A DNA stretch of 33,205 bases from Kluyvera sichuanensis (lineage in GTDB: Bacteria > Pseudomonadota > Gammaproteobacteria > Enterobacterales > Enterobacteriaceae). The first letter of the stretch is position 1. Every line of letters starts with the position of its first letter. Positions 24,717 through 33,106 of the stretch are shown here, piece by piece. The notes under the pieces were generated by a model. That model was not told the DNA's origin. It was given only the letters and a program-made list of their open reading frames with translations, and searched no databases. A program made the translations under genes and the position numbers. The DNA is taken from the NCBI RefSeq assembly GCF_014218705.1, contig NZ_JABBJF010000043.1, positions 1 to 33,205 on the forward strand. The letters are read 5' to 3'.

Positions 24717-26003
24717 TTAGCGCATGGCGCGTTTCAGAATACGCTCGCCCTGGCGCTGGAAGTCCGCTGCCGCTTCTTCTACGGATTTCTGGCCATAGTC
24801 GATGTACTGCAGCGTGGTGCCGAACTGGGCAACGATCTGCGGATCGTCAAAGTAAGGAGAGACGCTCAGCTTCGCTGGCAGAGACTGCGCCAGACGCAGG
24901 CCCGCAACGGAAGGATCGCTCTCTTTCAGGATGCCGTCTTCGGTCAGGTATTTCACCGCGACTTTGCTCAGCGGCACGCCACGTTCCAGACCTAAGGTAT
25001 CGACACCTTCTTTGCTGTTCAGCAGGAAGTTGATGACTTTCGCAGCGGCTTCCGGGTTCTTGGTGGATTTGCCGATGGAGAGCATCTGTGCTGGTTTGAA
25101 GAACAGACCCGCGTCGGTAGCGCCCGGCAGCATTGGATAGCTACCCAGCTCCAGCTTCGCTGGTGGCTTCAGGTTATCGGAGTACTTGTTAATGGTGGAG
25201 TTCCACATGTAAGTACCGCCCCATTCGCCCTGGATCCACGGCTTCATTTCATACATGTTGCTCTTACCAAAGGACGCGTAGTACTTGGTATCAGGCATCA
25301 CGTGGCTGTCGACCAGCTTTTTGTACATCTGGAAGAACTCAACCCACTGCTCTTTGGAGTAGGAGAACTTCTTGGTGTCCGTGTTGATGGCCGGAATGTT
25401 GTACTTCTGCGTCATATAGGAGTTCAGCAGCGCCAGGGTATCCTGGTGCTCCAGAACCACCGGGAAGTACTGTTTGCCCAGCTTGCTTTCGAAGGTTTTA
25501 CCCGCCGCCAGCAGATCGTCCCAGGTTTTCGGGTAGGCTACGCCTGCCTGTTTCCAGGTCTCATCGTTGAAGTAGAACACGCGAGCGGTAACGGAGATTG
25601 GGATCCCGTTCAGCTTGCCGTTCACGGTGGTGGACTGCAGCTCTTTGGCATCGAACTGGCTTAAGTCGATCACGTCCTTCATTTTGTTCAGATCGTAGAA
25701 GCCGTCGCCGTTTTTCGAGAAGATCGGCAGCCAGTTCCAGTTAGTCTGCATCACGTCCGGTTCAGTGCCGCCAGCAATCTGAGTGGTCAGGCGGGATAAG
25801 TGACCGTCCCAACCGGTGTACTCGGCCTTCACGTTAATGTCCGGGTTTTGCTTGTGGAACTCTTCCAGCGCCTTCAGAGTTACCTGGTGACGGCCGTTGC
25901 CGCCCCACCAGGACATACGAAGGTCAACATCCTTTGCCATCGAAGGAAGGGCGGTCAGACCCAGAGTGGCGGAGATTGCTGCGCTTAAAAGCACTTTTTT
26001 CAT
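24717..26003 (-). CDS. togB: Oligogalacturonide ABC transporter, periplasmic binding protein TogB
   Basis: A 428-aa solute-binding protein of the CUT1 sugar class. The signal peptide covers residues 1-23 (ends S-M-A). The mature start is D-V-D-L-R-M-S-W-W-G-G-N-G-R-H, and G-G-T-E-P-D-V-M-Q-T-N-W lies near residue 78. It binds oligogalacturonides in the periplasm and delivers them to TogMN. It is the fourth gene of togMNAB, 14 bp after togA, and is followed by a hairpin and ogl. The assignment rests on overall similarity to Dickeya TogB and on the neighbours. Confidence 0.92.
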   Translation of the reverse strand: MKKVLLSAAISATLGLTALPSMAKDVDLRMSWWGGNGRHQVTLKALEEFHKQNPDINVKAEYTGWDGHLSRLTTQIAGGTEPDVMQTNWNWLPIFSKNGDGFYDLNKMKDVIDLSQFDAKELQSTTVNGKLNGIPISVTARVFYFNDETWKQAGVAYPKTWDDLLAAGKTFESKLGKQYFPVVLEHQDTLALLNSYMTQKYNIPAINTDTKKFSYSKEQWVEFFQMYKKLVDSHVMPDTKYYASFGKSNMYEMKPWIQGEWGGTYMWNSTINKYSDNLKPPAKLELGSYPMLPGATDAGLFFKPAQMLSIGKSTKNPEAAAKVINFLLNSKEGVDTLGLERGVPLSKVAVKYLTEDGILKESDPSVAGLRLAQSLPAKLSVSPYFDDPQIVAQFGTTLQYIDYGQKSVEEAAADFQRQGERILKRAMR

Positions 26004-26017
26004 TTTAATACTCCAGA

Positions 26018-27145
26018 TTATAGGGAGAGGTTCTGTTCAGTTTTAGCATCAAAGATATGGCATTTATTCATATCAAACTTGAAGTACACCTTACGATGAA
26101 GCCCCTTATCAATCATTGGTTTAGCTTCATCTGAAGGGATTCGTGCCGTCAGCTCGTAGTTCGCCACTTTCAGGTAAACGAAGAACTCATGGCCCATATT
26201 TTCCACGCGAACCATTTCACCGCTGCAGCCACCTTCAGCAAACGGCTCGTCGGACAGCGAGACGAATTCAGGACGGATACCGTAGAACACTTCTTCATTG
26301 TCGTGACCGGCCAGTTTCTGGTTCAGCCCTTCGCTGAGCGCCATGAACTCATCGCCAATCGCCAGGTTCAGGGTGCCTTCTTTATTCACCAGCTTGCAGG
26401 AGCGGATGTTCATTTCCGGTGCGCCGATAAAGCCGGCGACGAACATGTTTTTCGGCTTGTGGTACAGGTTGTCCGGGGTGTCTACCTGCATGATGTGACC
26501 CAGCTTCATCACGCAGATGCGGTCGCCCATGGTCATCGCTTCGGTCTGATCGTGGGTCACGTAGACGGTGGTCGCAGGCTTGCCGGATTTCTTCAGCTGC
26601 TTGTGCAGGTCGGAAATACGGATACGCATCGACGCACGCAGCTTGGCATCCAGGTTAGACAGCGGTTCATCGAACAGGAACACGTCTGGCTTTTTCACAA
26701 TCGCACGGCCTACGGCCACACGCTGCGCCTGACCGCCGGAGAGCTGGCGCGGCAGACGGTCCAGCAGCTCTTCCAGTTCGAGGATTTTCGCCGCTTCGTT
26801 AACCTGTGCGTCAATCTGCGCTTTCGGCAGCTTGCTCAGCTTCAGACCGAAGGCCAGGTTTTCACGCACGGTCATGTGCGGATAAAGCGCATAGTTCTGG
26901 AACACCATCGCAATCCCACGCTCTTTTGGCGCGAGGTTGTTAACAATTTTCTCGCCGATACGGACTTCGCCGCCGCTGATGGTTTCAAGTCCTGCCAGCA
27001 TACGCAGGGTGGTGGACTTGGCGCAGCCGGATGGACCGACAATCACCATGAACTCACCTTCAGCGATTTTCAGGTCGATACCATGTACCGCTTTGAAGCC
27101 GTTGGAGTACACTTTTTCCAGTTTGTTGAAAATAACTTCAGCCAT
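26018..27145 (-). CDS. togA: Oligogalacturonide ABC transporter, ATP-binding protein TogA
   Basis: A 375-aa MalK/UgpC-type ATPase. The motifs are Q-loop F-Q-N-Y-A-L-Y-P-H-M, signature L-S-G-G-Q-A-Q-R, Walker B V-F-L-F-D-E-P, H-loop V-T-H-D-Q-T-E-A, and a C-terminal regulatory TOBE domain of about 140 residues. The Walker A reads G-P-S-G-C-A-K-S-T, with Ala in place of the usual last glycine; the codon is GCC, so it is not an artefact of frame. It powers uptake through TogMN, and its gene lies 12 bp after togN. Confidence 0.93.
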   Translation of the reverse strand: MAEVIFNKLEKVYSNGFKAVHGIDLKIAEGEFMVIVGPSGCAKSTTLRMLAGLETISGGEVRIGEKIVNNLAPKERGIAMVFQNYALYPHMTVRENLAFGLKLSKLPKAQIDAQVNEAAKILELEELLDRLPRQLSGGQAQRVAVGRAIVKKPDVFLFDEPLSNLDAKLRASMRIRISDLHKQLKKSGKPATTVYVTHDQTEAMTMGDRICVMKLGHIMQVDTPDNLYHKPKNMFVAGFIGAPEMNIRSCKLVNKEGTLNLAIGDEFMALSEGLNQKLAGHDNEEVFYGIRPEFVSLSDEPFAEGGCSGEMVRVENMGHEFFVYLKVANYELTARIPSDEAKPMIDKGLHRKVYFKFDMNKCHIFDAKTEQNLSL

Positions 27146-27157
27146 GATATATCCCTC

Positions 27158-28060
27158 TTAACCTTTAATTCCGCTGCTGGTAACGCCCTGTACGAAGTAG
27201 CGCTGCGCCAGGAAGAACACAATGATAGATGGCAGAATGGAGATGCTCGCCATTGCCAGAATTTCGTTCCACGGCGCGCCTTCGGTCACGTCGATGGACA
27301 TTTTAAGTGCCAGTGCAATCGGATACTTATCAACGCTATAGACGTAGATCAGCGGGCCGATAAAGTCGTTCATGGACCACATGAACTGGAACAGTGCGAC
27401 GGAGATAATCGCTGGCTTCAGAATCGGTACTACCACGTACCACAACACCTGGATGGAGTTACAGCCGTCAATCTGCGCCGCTTCTTCCATGTCACGCGGT
27501 ACGCCGCGCAGGAACTGAATCAGCATGAAGACGAAGAACCCTTGCGTGGCGAAGGCCAGCGGCAGGTACAGCGGCATGTAGCTGTTCAGCATGCCCATTT
27601 CGCGGAACATCAGGTACTGAGGAATCAGCAGTACGGTGCTCGGCAGCAGCATGGTGGTGATGAGCGTAGCGAACCAGAATTTCTTCCATGGAATCTCGAA
27701 GCGAGCAAAGCCGTACGCCACGATGGTGGAAGAGATAATGGTCAGAATGACCTTAGGAATCACATACTTGAACGTGTTCAGCATGTAATGACCGAAGGTG
27801 TACTCGGTGCCGGTTTTCCAGCCGTTAATAAAGCCATCCCAGGTGGCGTGTGCTGGCCACAGGCTCAGCGTGGTGAAGATCTCGTGGTTCGGTTTGAACG
27901 ACGCCGAGAACATCCAGGCCAGCGGGTAAAGCATTAACAGACCGACGATCAACAGGATGACGTAACGGATCCAGGCGTTGATCTTCTCGCGACGAAGGGT
28001 GCGGGCAACCTCACGCTCTGCGATGGTTCTTGCGTCGGAGATTTGTTGGATATCAGCCAT
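27158..28060 (-). CDS. togN: Oligogalacturonide ABC transporter, permease TogN
   Basis: A 300-aa MalG-like inner-membrane permease with six hydrophobic segments and the EAA loop E-A-A-Q-I-D-G-C-N-S-I-Q-V-L-W-Y-V-V-V-P. I chose the ATG at 28060 (M-A-D-I-Q-Q), with GGGAGG upstream. The open frame extends to 28171, but that part is the togM 3' end read in another frame. The start overlaps the togM stop by 8 bp, which implies coupled translation. Confidence 0.92.
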   Translation of the reverse strand: MADIQQISDARTIAEREVARTLRREKINAWIRYVILLIVGLLMLYPLAWMFSASFKPNHEIFTTLSLWPAHATWDGFINGWKTGTEYTFGHYMLNTFKYVIPKVILTIISSTIVAYGFARFEIPWKKFWFATLITTMLLPSTVLLIPQYLMFREMGMLNSYMPLYLPLAFATQGFFVFMLIQFLRGVPRDMEEAAQIDGCNSIQVLWYVVVPILKPAIISVALFQFMWSMNDFIGPLIYVYSVDKYPIALALKMSIDVTEGAPWNEILAMASISILPSIIVFFLAQRYFVQGVTSSGIKG

Positions 28061-28943
28061 TTTTGCCTCCCTTATCGGCGGAGTAGAACACCCAGTATTT
28101 TGAAGACTTAAAGGCGATGCCTGCGAAGACAGCAACCACCAGGAACAGAACCCATGCCAGCGCGGCGCCATAACCCATATCGAAGTACTTGAACGCCGTG
28201 TCGTAGATGTACAGCGAGAACAGATACGTCGAGTAGGTTGGGCCGCCGCCGGTAATCACGTACGGGCCGGTAAACTCCTGGAATGCCTGGGTGGTCTGCA
28301 TGATAAAGTTGAAGAAGATAACCGGCGTAATCAGCGGCACGGTCACTTTCATGAACATCTGCCATTTGGATGCGCCATCGATCATCGCGGCTTCATACTG
28401 GGACTGCGGTACGTTTTGCAGTGCGGCCAGGAAGATAACCATCGCGGAACCGAACTGCCATACGCGCAGCAGGGTAACGGACATCAGCGCCAGTGACGGT
28501 TCGCCCAGCCAGTTAACCGGATCGAAGCCCAGCACGCCGATAAAGCTATTCAGCAGGCCGTCGATGGCGAAGAGTGCGCGCCACAATACGGCGATAGCCA
28601 CGGAGCTACCGAGGATAGACGGAATATAGTAAGCCGTACGGAAGAAGCCGATACCGCGTAATTTAAAGTTCAGAACAAACGCAATCCCTAAAGCAAAAGC
28701 GAGCTTTAATGGGATAGTTAAAAATACGTAGGCGAACGTGACGCCCATGGATTTCCAGAAGAGGGCATCTTCTGTAAACATGTAGCGATAGTTCTCAATG
28801 CCGTTAAATACCGGCGGACTCATCAAGTCATACTCAGTAAAACTGAGGAAGAAAGATGAAACGAACGGGAAGGCCGTGAAGATTATCAACCCAATGATAT
28901 AGGGTGAAATCCAGGCCAATCCCAACATTCTGTTTTCATTCAT
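28053..28943 (-). CDS. togM: Oligogalacturonide ABC transporter, permease TogM
   Basis: A 296-aa MalF-like inner-membrane permease with hydrophobic segments throughout and the EAA loop E-A-A-M-I-D-G-A-S-K-W-Q-M-F-M-K-V-T-V-P. It is the first gene of the minus-strand operon togM-togN-togA-togB-ogl. AGGTAGG precedes the ATG. About 290 bp upstream lie a KdgR-like box and a CRP-like site. It pairs with TogN to form the channel for oligogalacturonides. Confidence 0.92.
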   Translation of the reverse strand: MNENRMLGLAWISPYIIGLIIFTAFPFVSSFFLSFTEYDLMSPPVFNGIENYRYMFTEDALFWKSMGVTFAYVFLTIPLKLAFALGIAFVLNFKLRGIGFFRTAYYIPSILGSSVAIAVLWRALFAIDGLLNSFIGVLGFDPVNWLGEPSLALMSVTLLRVWQFGSAMVIFLAALQNVPQSQYEAAMIDGASKWQMFMKVTVPLITPVIFFNFIMQTTQAFQEFTGPYVITGGGPTYSTYLFSLYIYDTAFKYFDMGYGAALAWVLFLVVAVFAGIAFKSSKYWVFYSADKGGKNG

Positions 28944-29217
28944 ACATACCTACCTGGCGAACAAGTGTGTCAAACGGATTGGGTGTCTGTTACATCCCCC
29001 GCGCCTGTTGGCGCCTGGGTGTTTAAAGTGTTAGCTTGTTATCGGTCATTCAGCCTTTCCCTGTAAGTAAATGTAATTCAAAATCTTTTTTCGCTATCCA
29101 TTGTCTGGTTCGTTGGCGTTTTAAAATCTTGCTCTTTGTGAGGGCTTTTTTATAAAACGCCGTTTTAAATTTATTTTATTGCGATTTGTTTCTGCGTCAT
29201 TCGATTAATCGTGAAAG

Positions 29218-29233
29218 TGTGATCGAAGTCGAA
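29218..29233. promoter_or_regulatory. Candidate CRP site upstream of togM
   Basis: TGTGATCGAAGTCGAA has a perfect left half-site TGTGA and a partial right half. It overlaps the start of the KdgR box, which could let activator and repressor compete. Confidence 0.5.
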
Positions 29234-29247
29234 ACGATGTTTCATTA
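29229..29247. promoter_or_regulatory. KdgR-like box upstream of togM
   Basis: GTCGAAACGATGTTTCATT has a perfect right half (GTTTCATT) and an intact GAAAC on the left; the outer three left bases are off. It lies about 290 bp from the togM start, so a long leader would be expected. Confidence 0.6.
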
Positions 29248-29530
29248 AAGTGATGGCGATGGCGTTTTTGCAGGTATTACAGCGCTTTCAGGGAGATCTG
29301 GTATGGAAGTTGACGGCCTAAAAAAAACGATATAGTTGATCGTTCAAATGATTAACCCACTAATTTTTAGCGGTGCAGGAAATAGCGTGCCGCAGCAATA
29401 AATATGAAGTTGAGCAAGGTAATGAATACCGTTTGTCGGTATGCGGATAATGATTAGACGTGATAGGTTTCGTCGGAAATAACGAATATTTAACGCGTAA
29501 ACAAGCAGGGCCAGGACGAATATAGTAATA

Positions 29531-29574
29531 AAAAAACAGCCGGGGATCGTGAAACGACACCCGGCTGTTTTTAT
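29531..29574. terminator. Terminator of kdgF (probably bidirectional)
   Basis: AAAAACAGCCGGG pairs with CCCGGCTGTTTTT around a loop holding a smaller TCGT/ACGA stem. It begins 7 bp beyond the kdgF stop on the minus strand. Confidence 0.92.
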
Positions 29575-29580
29575 ACGATA

Positions 29581-29907
29581 TCAGGCTTTAAGGAAATCCT
29601 GGCGCATCGGCGTAAAGGTATCCAGCAGCGTACCCGCTTTCAGGCACACGCAGCCGTGCATGATGTTCGGCTGCTTATACAGCGTGTCGCCTGCGGCAAC
29701 GACGTGCTTTTCATCACCGATGGTGAATTCGAATTCGCCGGACAGCACGTAGGTTAACTGCTCGTGCGGGTGGTTGTGCATCGGGCCGATGGCGCCCTGC
29801 TCGAAGTTCACCTCAACGGCCATCATTTTGCCATCGTGCGCGAGAATGCGGCGGGTTACGCCATTGCCCAGATCTTCAAGGGTGGTTTCTTTATGAAAAA
29901 TAAACAT
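29581..29907 (-). CDS. kdgF: Cupin protein KdgF, unsaturated uronate ring-opening enzyme
   Basis: A 108-aa single-domain cupin. KdgF catalyses opening of 4,5-unsaturated galacturonate, released by lyases, to the linear keto sugar used by KduI. Motif 1 is H-N-H-P-H-E-Q (residues 44-50) and motif 2 includes P-N-I-M-H-G (80-85). His46, His48, Gln50 and His84 are plausible metal ligands. AGGA lies before the ATG, and a very good KdgR box sits just upstream. It forms a single-gene unit between the tog operon and the divergent ygeA. Its place among ogl, tog and kdu genes makes the assignment firm. Confidence 0.92.
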   Translation of the reverse strand: MFIFHKETTLEDLGNGVTRRILAHDGKMMAVEVNFEQGAIGPMHNHPHEQLTYVLSGEFEFTIGDEKHVVAAGDTLYKQPNIMHGCVCLKAGTLLDTFTPMRQDFLKA

Positions 29908-29926
29908 CAGGCGGTCCTGTTGGTAT

Positions 29927-29945
29927 GTTGAAACGTTGTTTCATT
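29927..29945 (-). promoter_or_regulatory. KdgR box upstream of kdgF
   Basis: GTTGAAACGTTGTTTCATT matches the KdgR consensus at all but the first two bases, the best box in the window. It ends 20 bp before the kdgF start codon. Confidence 0.78.
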
Positions 29946-30050
29946 AAATTTATCTCAGAAACGATCAAAAAGAAATCTATCGCCGCAGATGTGGAAAGTT
30001 GATCACAACTTTGGTTCACTAGCAGTACGACACCAAACAAGGTAAACGGC

Positions 30051-30743
30051 ATGAAAACGATCGGTCTTCTGGGCGGCATGAGCTGGGAATCCACTATTCC
30101 TTACTATCGCCTGATTAATGAAGGGGTAAAGCAACGACTGGGCGGCCTGCATTCGGCGCAGATCCTGCTGCACAGCGTGGATTTCCACGAGATTGAGCTT
30201 TGTCAGTCTCAGGGTGACTGGCAGAAAGCGGGCGATATTCTGGCCCAGGCGGCGGTAGGTCTTCAGCAGGCGGGAGCCGAAGGTATCGTGCTGTGTACCA
30301 ACACCATGCATAAAGTTGCTGAGGCTATCGAAACCGCCTGTGACGTGCCGTTCCTGCACATCGCCGATGCGACCGGCCGCGCTATCAGCCAGCAGAAGAT
30401 GACCAACGTGGCGCTGCTCGGCACGCGCTATACCATGGAGCAGGATTTCTATCGCGGGCGCTTACAGCAGGAATTTGGCATTAACACGCTGATTCCTGAG
30501 CAGGATGAACGCCAGAAGATTAACCAGATTATTTTCGATGAGCTGTGCCTGGGCGAGTTCAGCGACACCTCGCGCGACTATTATCTCAGCGTGATTGAAA
30601 CCCTGGCGCGTCAGGGGGCAGAAGGGGTGATTTTCGGCTGTACGGAGATTGGCCTGCTGGTGCCGACAGCGCTGAGCCCGCTGCCGGTGTTTGATACCGC
30701 GGCGATTCATGCAGCGGATGCGGTTGAATTTATGCTCTCTTAA
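30051..30743 (+). CDS. ygeA: Amino-acid racemase of the Asp/Glu racemase superfamily
   Basis: A 230-aa PLP-independent racemase, same length as E. coli YgeA, which has broad activity on L- and D-amino acids, including homoserine. The two catalytic cysteines are in L-C-T-N-T-M-H-K (Cys82) and F-G-C-T-E-I-G (Cys197). AAGGT precedes the ATG. The stop overlaps that of convergent lysR by 3 bp. The neighbours lysR and lysA are conserved with E. coli; the racemase product may feed lysine or wall metabolism, but this is inference. Confidence 0.94.
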   Translation: MKTIGLLGGMSWESTIPYYRLINEGVKQRLGGLHSAQILLHSVDFHEIELCQSQGDWQKAGDILAQAAVGLQQAGAEGIVLCTNTMHKVAEAIETACDVPFLHIADATGRAISQQKMTNVALLGTRYTMEQDFYRGRLQQEFGINTLIPEQDERQKINQIIFDELCLGEFSDTSRDYYLSVIETLARQGAEGVIFGCTEIGLLVPTALSPLPVFDTAAIHAADAVEFMLS

Positions 30744-31666
30744 CGCTCGCTCAGCACCGCCTCCAGCGGCGTCGTTATCTGCGACAGGCTCTGTTGCAGG
30801 TGGGCCATAAAGGCTTCGACCAGCGCGGAGCGGGGGCGGTGTATCGGACGAACCAGGCTGACGGTAAACGGCACATCGATGCTAAAGCGTCGAATGGCCA
30901 CGCCGCTGTTGGCGTAGTCGAGTGCGGTCAGCGGGTTGACCACCGAAATGCCGACGCCTGCTCTGACCATCGCGCAAATGGAAGCGGCGCTGTGCGTCTC
31001 CACCACCATTCTTCTCTTCACCTGCTGTTCATTAAACAGCGTGTCCAGCAGCTGGCGATAGCTGTCGGTGCGCGACAGGCTGATATAGTTCTCACCCTGA
31101 AAATCAGCGGGCGTCAGCACCGCTTTTTCCGCCAGTGGGTGATCCTGCGGTAGCACGCACACTTCGTTTAGCGTCAGCAGCGGCATACGCTCGGTGCCTG
31201 CTGGCGTATGCAGCGTCTCGGTAATGCCCAAATCATGGCGCTGCGCCGACAGCCACTCTTCCAGCAGCGGTGACTCCTGCGGCACGATCTGAATATTCAC
31301 CTGCGGGTAGCGGGTCAGAAACGGCTGCAGCAGCGGCGGCAAAAAGGATTGGGAAAAGACCGGCAGGCAGACAATCGACAGCTCGCCCTGGCGGAACTCG
31401 CGCAGGCTTTCCGCAGCGCTGACGATCCTATCCAGCCCGTACCAGGAGCGTTGTACCTCTTCAAACAGCCGCAGCCCCTGAACGGTAGGATGCAGACGAC
31501 CGCGGCTGCGCTCAAACAGCTTGAGCCCCAGCACCTGCTCGAAGCGCGCCAGTTCGCGGCTGACCGTGGGCTGTGAGGTGTGCAGCAGGCGGGCGGCTTC
31601 CGTCAGGTTACCTGCCGTCATGATGGCGTGAAAAATTTCGATATGGCGCAGGTTAACGGCTGGCAT
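30740..31666 (-). CDS. lysR: LysR, activator of lysA
   Basis: A 308-aa LysR-type regulator, orthologue of E. coli LysR (311 aa), starting [14 protein letters not shown] with the helix-turn-helix [19 protein letters not shown]. The remainder is the diaminopimelate-responsive effector domain. It is divergent from lysA, which it activates when diaminopimelate is present and lysine low. GAGGG precedes the ATG. Confidence 0.96.
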   Translation of the reverse strand: MPAVNLRHIEIFHAIMTAGNLTEAARLLHTSQPTVSRELARFEQVLGLKLFERSRGRLHPTVQGLRLFEEVQRSWYGLDRIVSAAESLREFRQGELSIVCLPVFSQSFLPPLLQPFLTRYPQVNIQIVPQESPLLEEWLSAQRHDLGITETLHTPAGTERMPLLTLNEVCVLPQDHPLAEKAVLTPADFQGENYISLSRTDSYRQLLDTLFNEQQVKRRMVVETHSAASICAMVRAGVGISVVNPLTALDYANSGVAIRRFSIDVPFTVSLVRPIHRPRSALVEAFMAHLQQSLSQITTPLEAVLSER

Positions 31667-31751
31667 GGGCGACCCTCAGGCTACGTATTCCATATCATTT
31701 TTGCATAGACTCGCGATAAAACGATATTTTTTATTCGGTTCGCGCTGTGGC

Positions 31752-31774
31752 GTAATCATAAAAAAGATGATTAC
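31752..31774 (+). promoter_or_regulatory. Inverted repeat directly before the lysA ribosome site
   Basis: GTAATCAT and ATGATTAC form a perfect 8-bp repeat around AAAAAAG, ending one base before the ribosome site CGGAG. In mRNA it would be a hairpin touching the ribosome site; as DNA it could be a LysR-family target. Confidence 0.5.
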
Positions 31775-31786
31775 CGGAGTCCGCCC

Positions 31787-33043
31787 ATGCCACGCCCGCT
31801 CAATAATACTGAAACCGACCTCACTGCTGACAACCTGCTGCGCCTGCCTGCTGAATTTGGCTGTCCGGTGTGGGTGTATGATGCGCAGATTATCCGCGCG
31901 CAGATTGCCAAACTGCATCAGTTTGACGTGGTGCGTTTTGCCCAGAAGGCGTGCTCGAATATCCATATTCTGTGCCTGATGCGCGAGCAGGGCGTAAAAG
32001 TGGACTCTGTTTCTTTAGGTGAAATCGAACGTGCGCTGGTTGCCGGTTACGAAGCGGGTAAGGACGATATCGTCTTTACCGCCGATACCCTTGATGAGGC
32101 CACGCTGGCCCGCGTGCGCGAACTGCACATTCCGGTCAACGCCGGCTCTATCGATATGCTGGAGCAGCTTGGCCGGGTTTCTCCTGGGCACCGCGTGTGG
32201 CTGCGCGTCAACCCAGGCTTTGGTCACGGCCACAGCCAGAAAACGAATACCGGCGGTGAAAACAGCAAGCACGGGATCTGGTATAGCGACCTCCCGGCGG
32301 CGCTTGAGGTGATCCAGCGTCATCAGCTGAAGCTGGTGGGCATTCACATGCACATTGGTTCCGGCGTGGACTACGGCCATCTGGAGCAGGTGTGCGGCGC
32401 GATGGTGCACCAGGTGATTGAATTTGGTCAGGATCTTGAGGCGATCTCCGCGGGCGGTGGCTTATCTATCCCATACCGTGAAGGGGAAGAGGCGATCGAT
32501 ACCGATCACTATTTCGGTTTATGGAACGCCGCGCGTGAGCAGATTGCGAAACACCTGGGCCATCCGGTGAAGCTAGAGCTGGAGCCGGGCCGTTTCCTGG
32601 TGGCGGAATCCGGCGTGCTGGTGGCGCAGGTGCGTAGCGTGAAGGAGATGGGTAGCCGTCACTTTGTGCTGATCGATGCGGGCTTTAACGATCTGATGCG
32701 CCCAGCGATGTACGGCAGCTATCACCATATTTCCGCGCTGGCGGGCGATGGCCGCGCGCTGGATGCTGTGCCGCAAATTGAGACCGTCGTGGCCGGGCCG
32801 CTGTGTGAATCAGGTGACGTCTTTACCCAGCAGGAGGGCGGTAAAGTTGAAACGCGCCTGTTGCCTGCGGTGGTACCGGGGGATTATTTGGTGCTGCACG
32901 ATACCGGCGCGTATGGCGCGTCGATGTCATCGAACTACAACAGTCGTCCGCTGCTGCCGGAAGTGCTGTTTGATAACGGCGTGGCGCGGTTGATTCGTCG
33001 TCGTCAGACGATTGAAGAGCTGCTGGCGCTGGAGCTTATCTGA
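31787..33043 (+). CDS. lysA: Diaminopimelate decarboxylase
   Basis: A 418-aa PLP enzyme for the last step of lysine synthesis, meso-diaminopimelate to L-lysine. The PLP lysine lies in F-A-Q-K-A-C-S-N (about residue 54). Also present are H-M-H-I-G-S-G (about 186-192), G-G-G-L-S-I-P-Y, E-P-G-R-F-L-V, and the intersubunit loop P-L-C-E-S-G-D. The length and sequence agree with E. coli LysA (420 aa); a two-residue gap lies near residue 90. GGAG lies before the ATG. Confidence 0.97.
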   Translation: MPRPLNNTETDLTADNLLRLPAEFGCPVWVYDAQIIRAQIAKLHQFDVVRFAQKACSNIHILCLMREQGVKVDSVSLGEIERALVAGYEAGKDDIVFTADTLDEATLARVRELHIPVNAGSIDMLEQLGRVSPGHRVWLRVNPGFGHGHSQKTNTGGENSKHGIWYSDLPAALEVIQRHQLKLVGIHMHIGSGVDYGHLEQVCGAMVHQVIEFGQDLEAISAGGGLSIPYREGEEAIDTDHYFGLWNAAREQIAKHLGHPVKLELEPGRFLVAESGVLVAQVRSVKEMGSRHFVLIDAGFNDLMRPAMYGSYHHISALAGDGRALDAVPQIETVVAGPLCESGDVFTQQEGGKVETRLLPAVVPGDYLVLHDTGAYGASMSSNYNSRPLLPEVLFDNGVARLIRRRQTIEELLALELI

Positions 33044-33054
33044 TAGCAAGAATT

Positions 33055-33106
33055 CCCGGGGTCGCTGCGCTCGCCCGGGCTACATGTGAAAAGTAGCCCG
33101 GGCGAG
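33055..33106. repeat. REP-type palindrome pair after lysA, second arm interrupted
   Basis: TCGCCCGGGCTAC (33071-33083) and GTAGCCCGGGCGA (33093-33105) are perfect inverse copies with a 9-nt spacer. The left unit continues outward as CCCGGGGTCGCTGCGC; the right unit should continue with the reverse complement but diverges after GCGAG, where the insertion element appears to begin. Confidence 0.75.

Larger units (their letters stand above)
28944..29529 (-). other. Long leader/promoter region upstream of togM
   Basis: No gene is supported in about 590 bp. It holds the KdgR- and CRP-like sites at 29218-29247 and a small GCGCC/GGCGC hairpin near 29000. A 66-aa minus-strand frame at 29360-29560 has no ribosome site and overlaps the kdgF terminator. 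Confidence 0.55.

Noticed and set aside
26189..27937. 582-aa open frame on the plus strand opposite togA and togN
   Set aside because: It lies wholly antisense to two strongly conserved transporter genes, is His/Gln/Arg-rich as mirror frames of such genes are, and has no ribosome site or recognisable domain.
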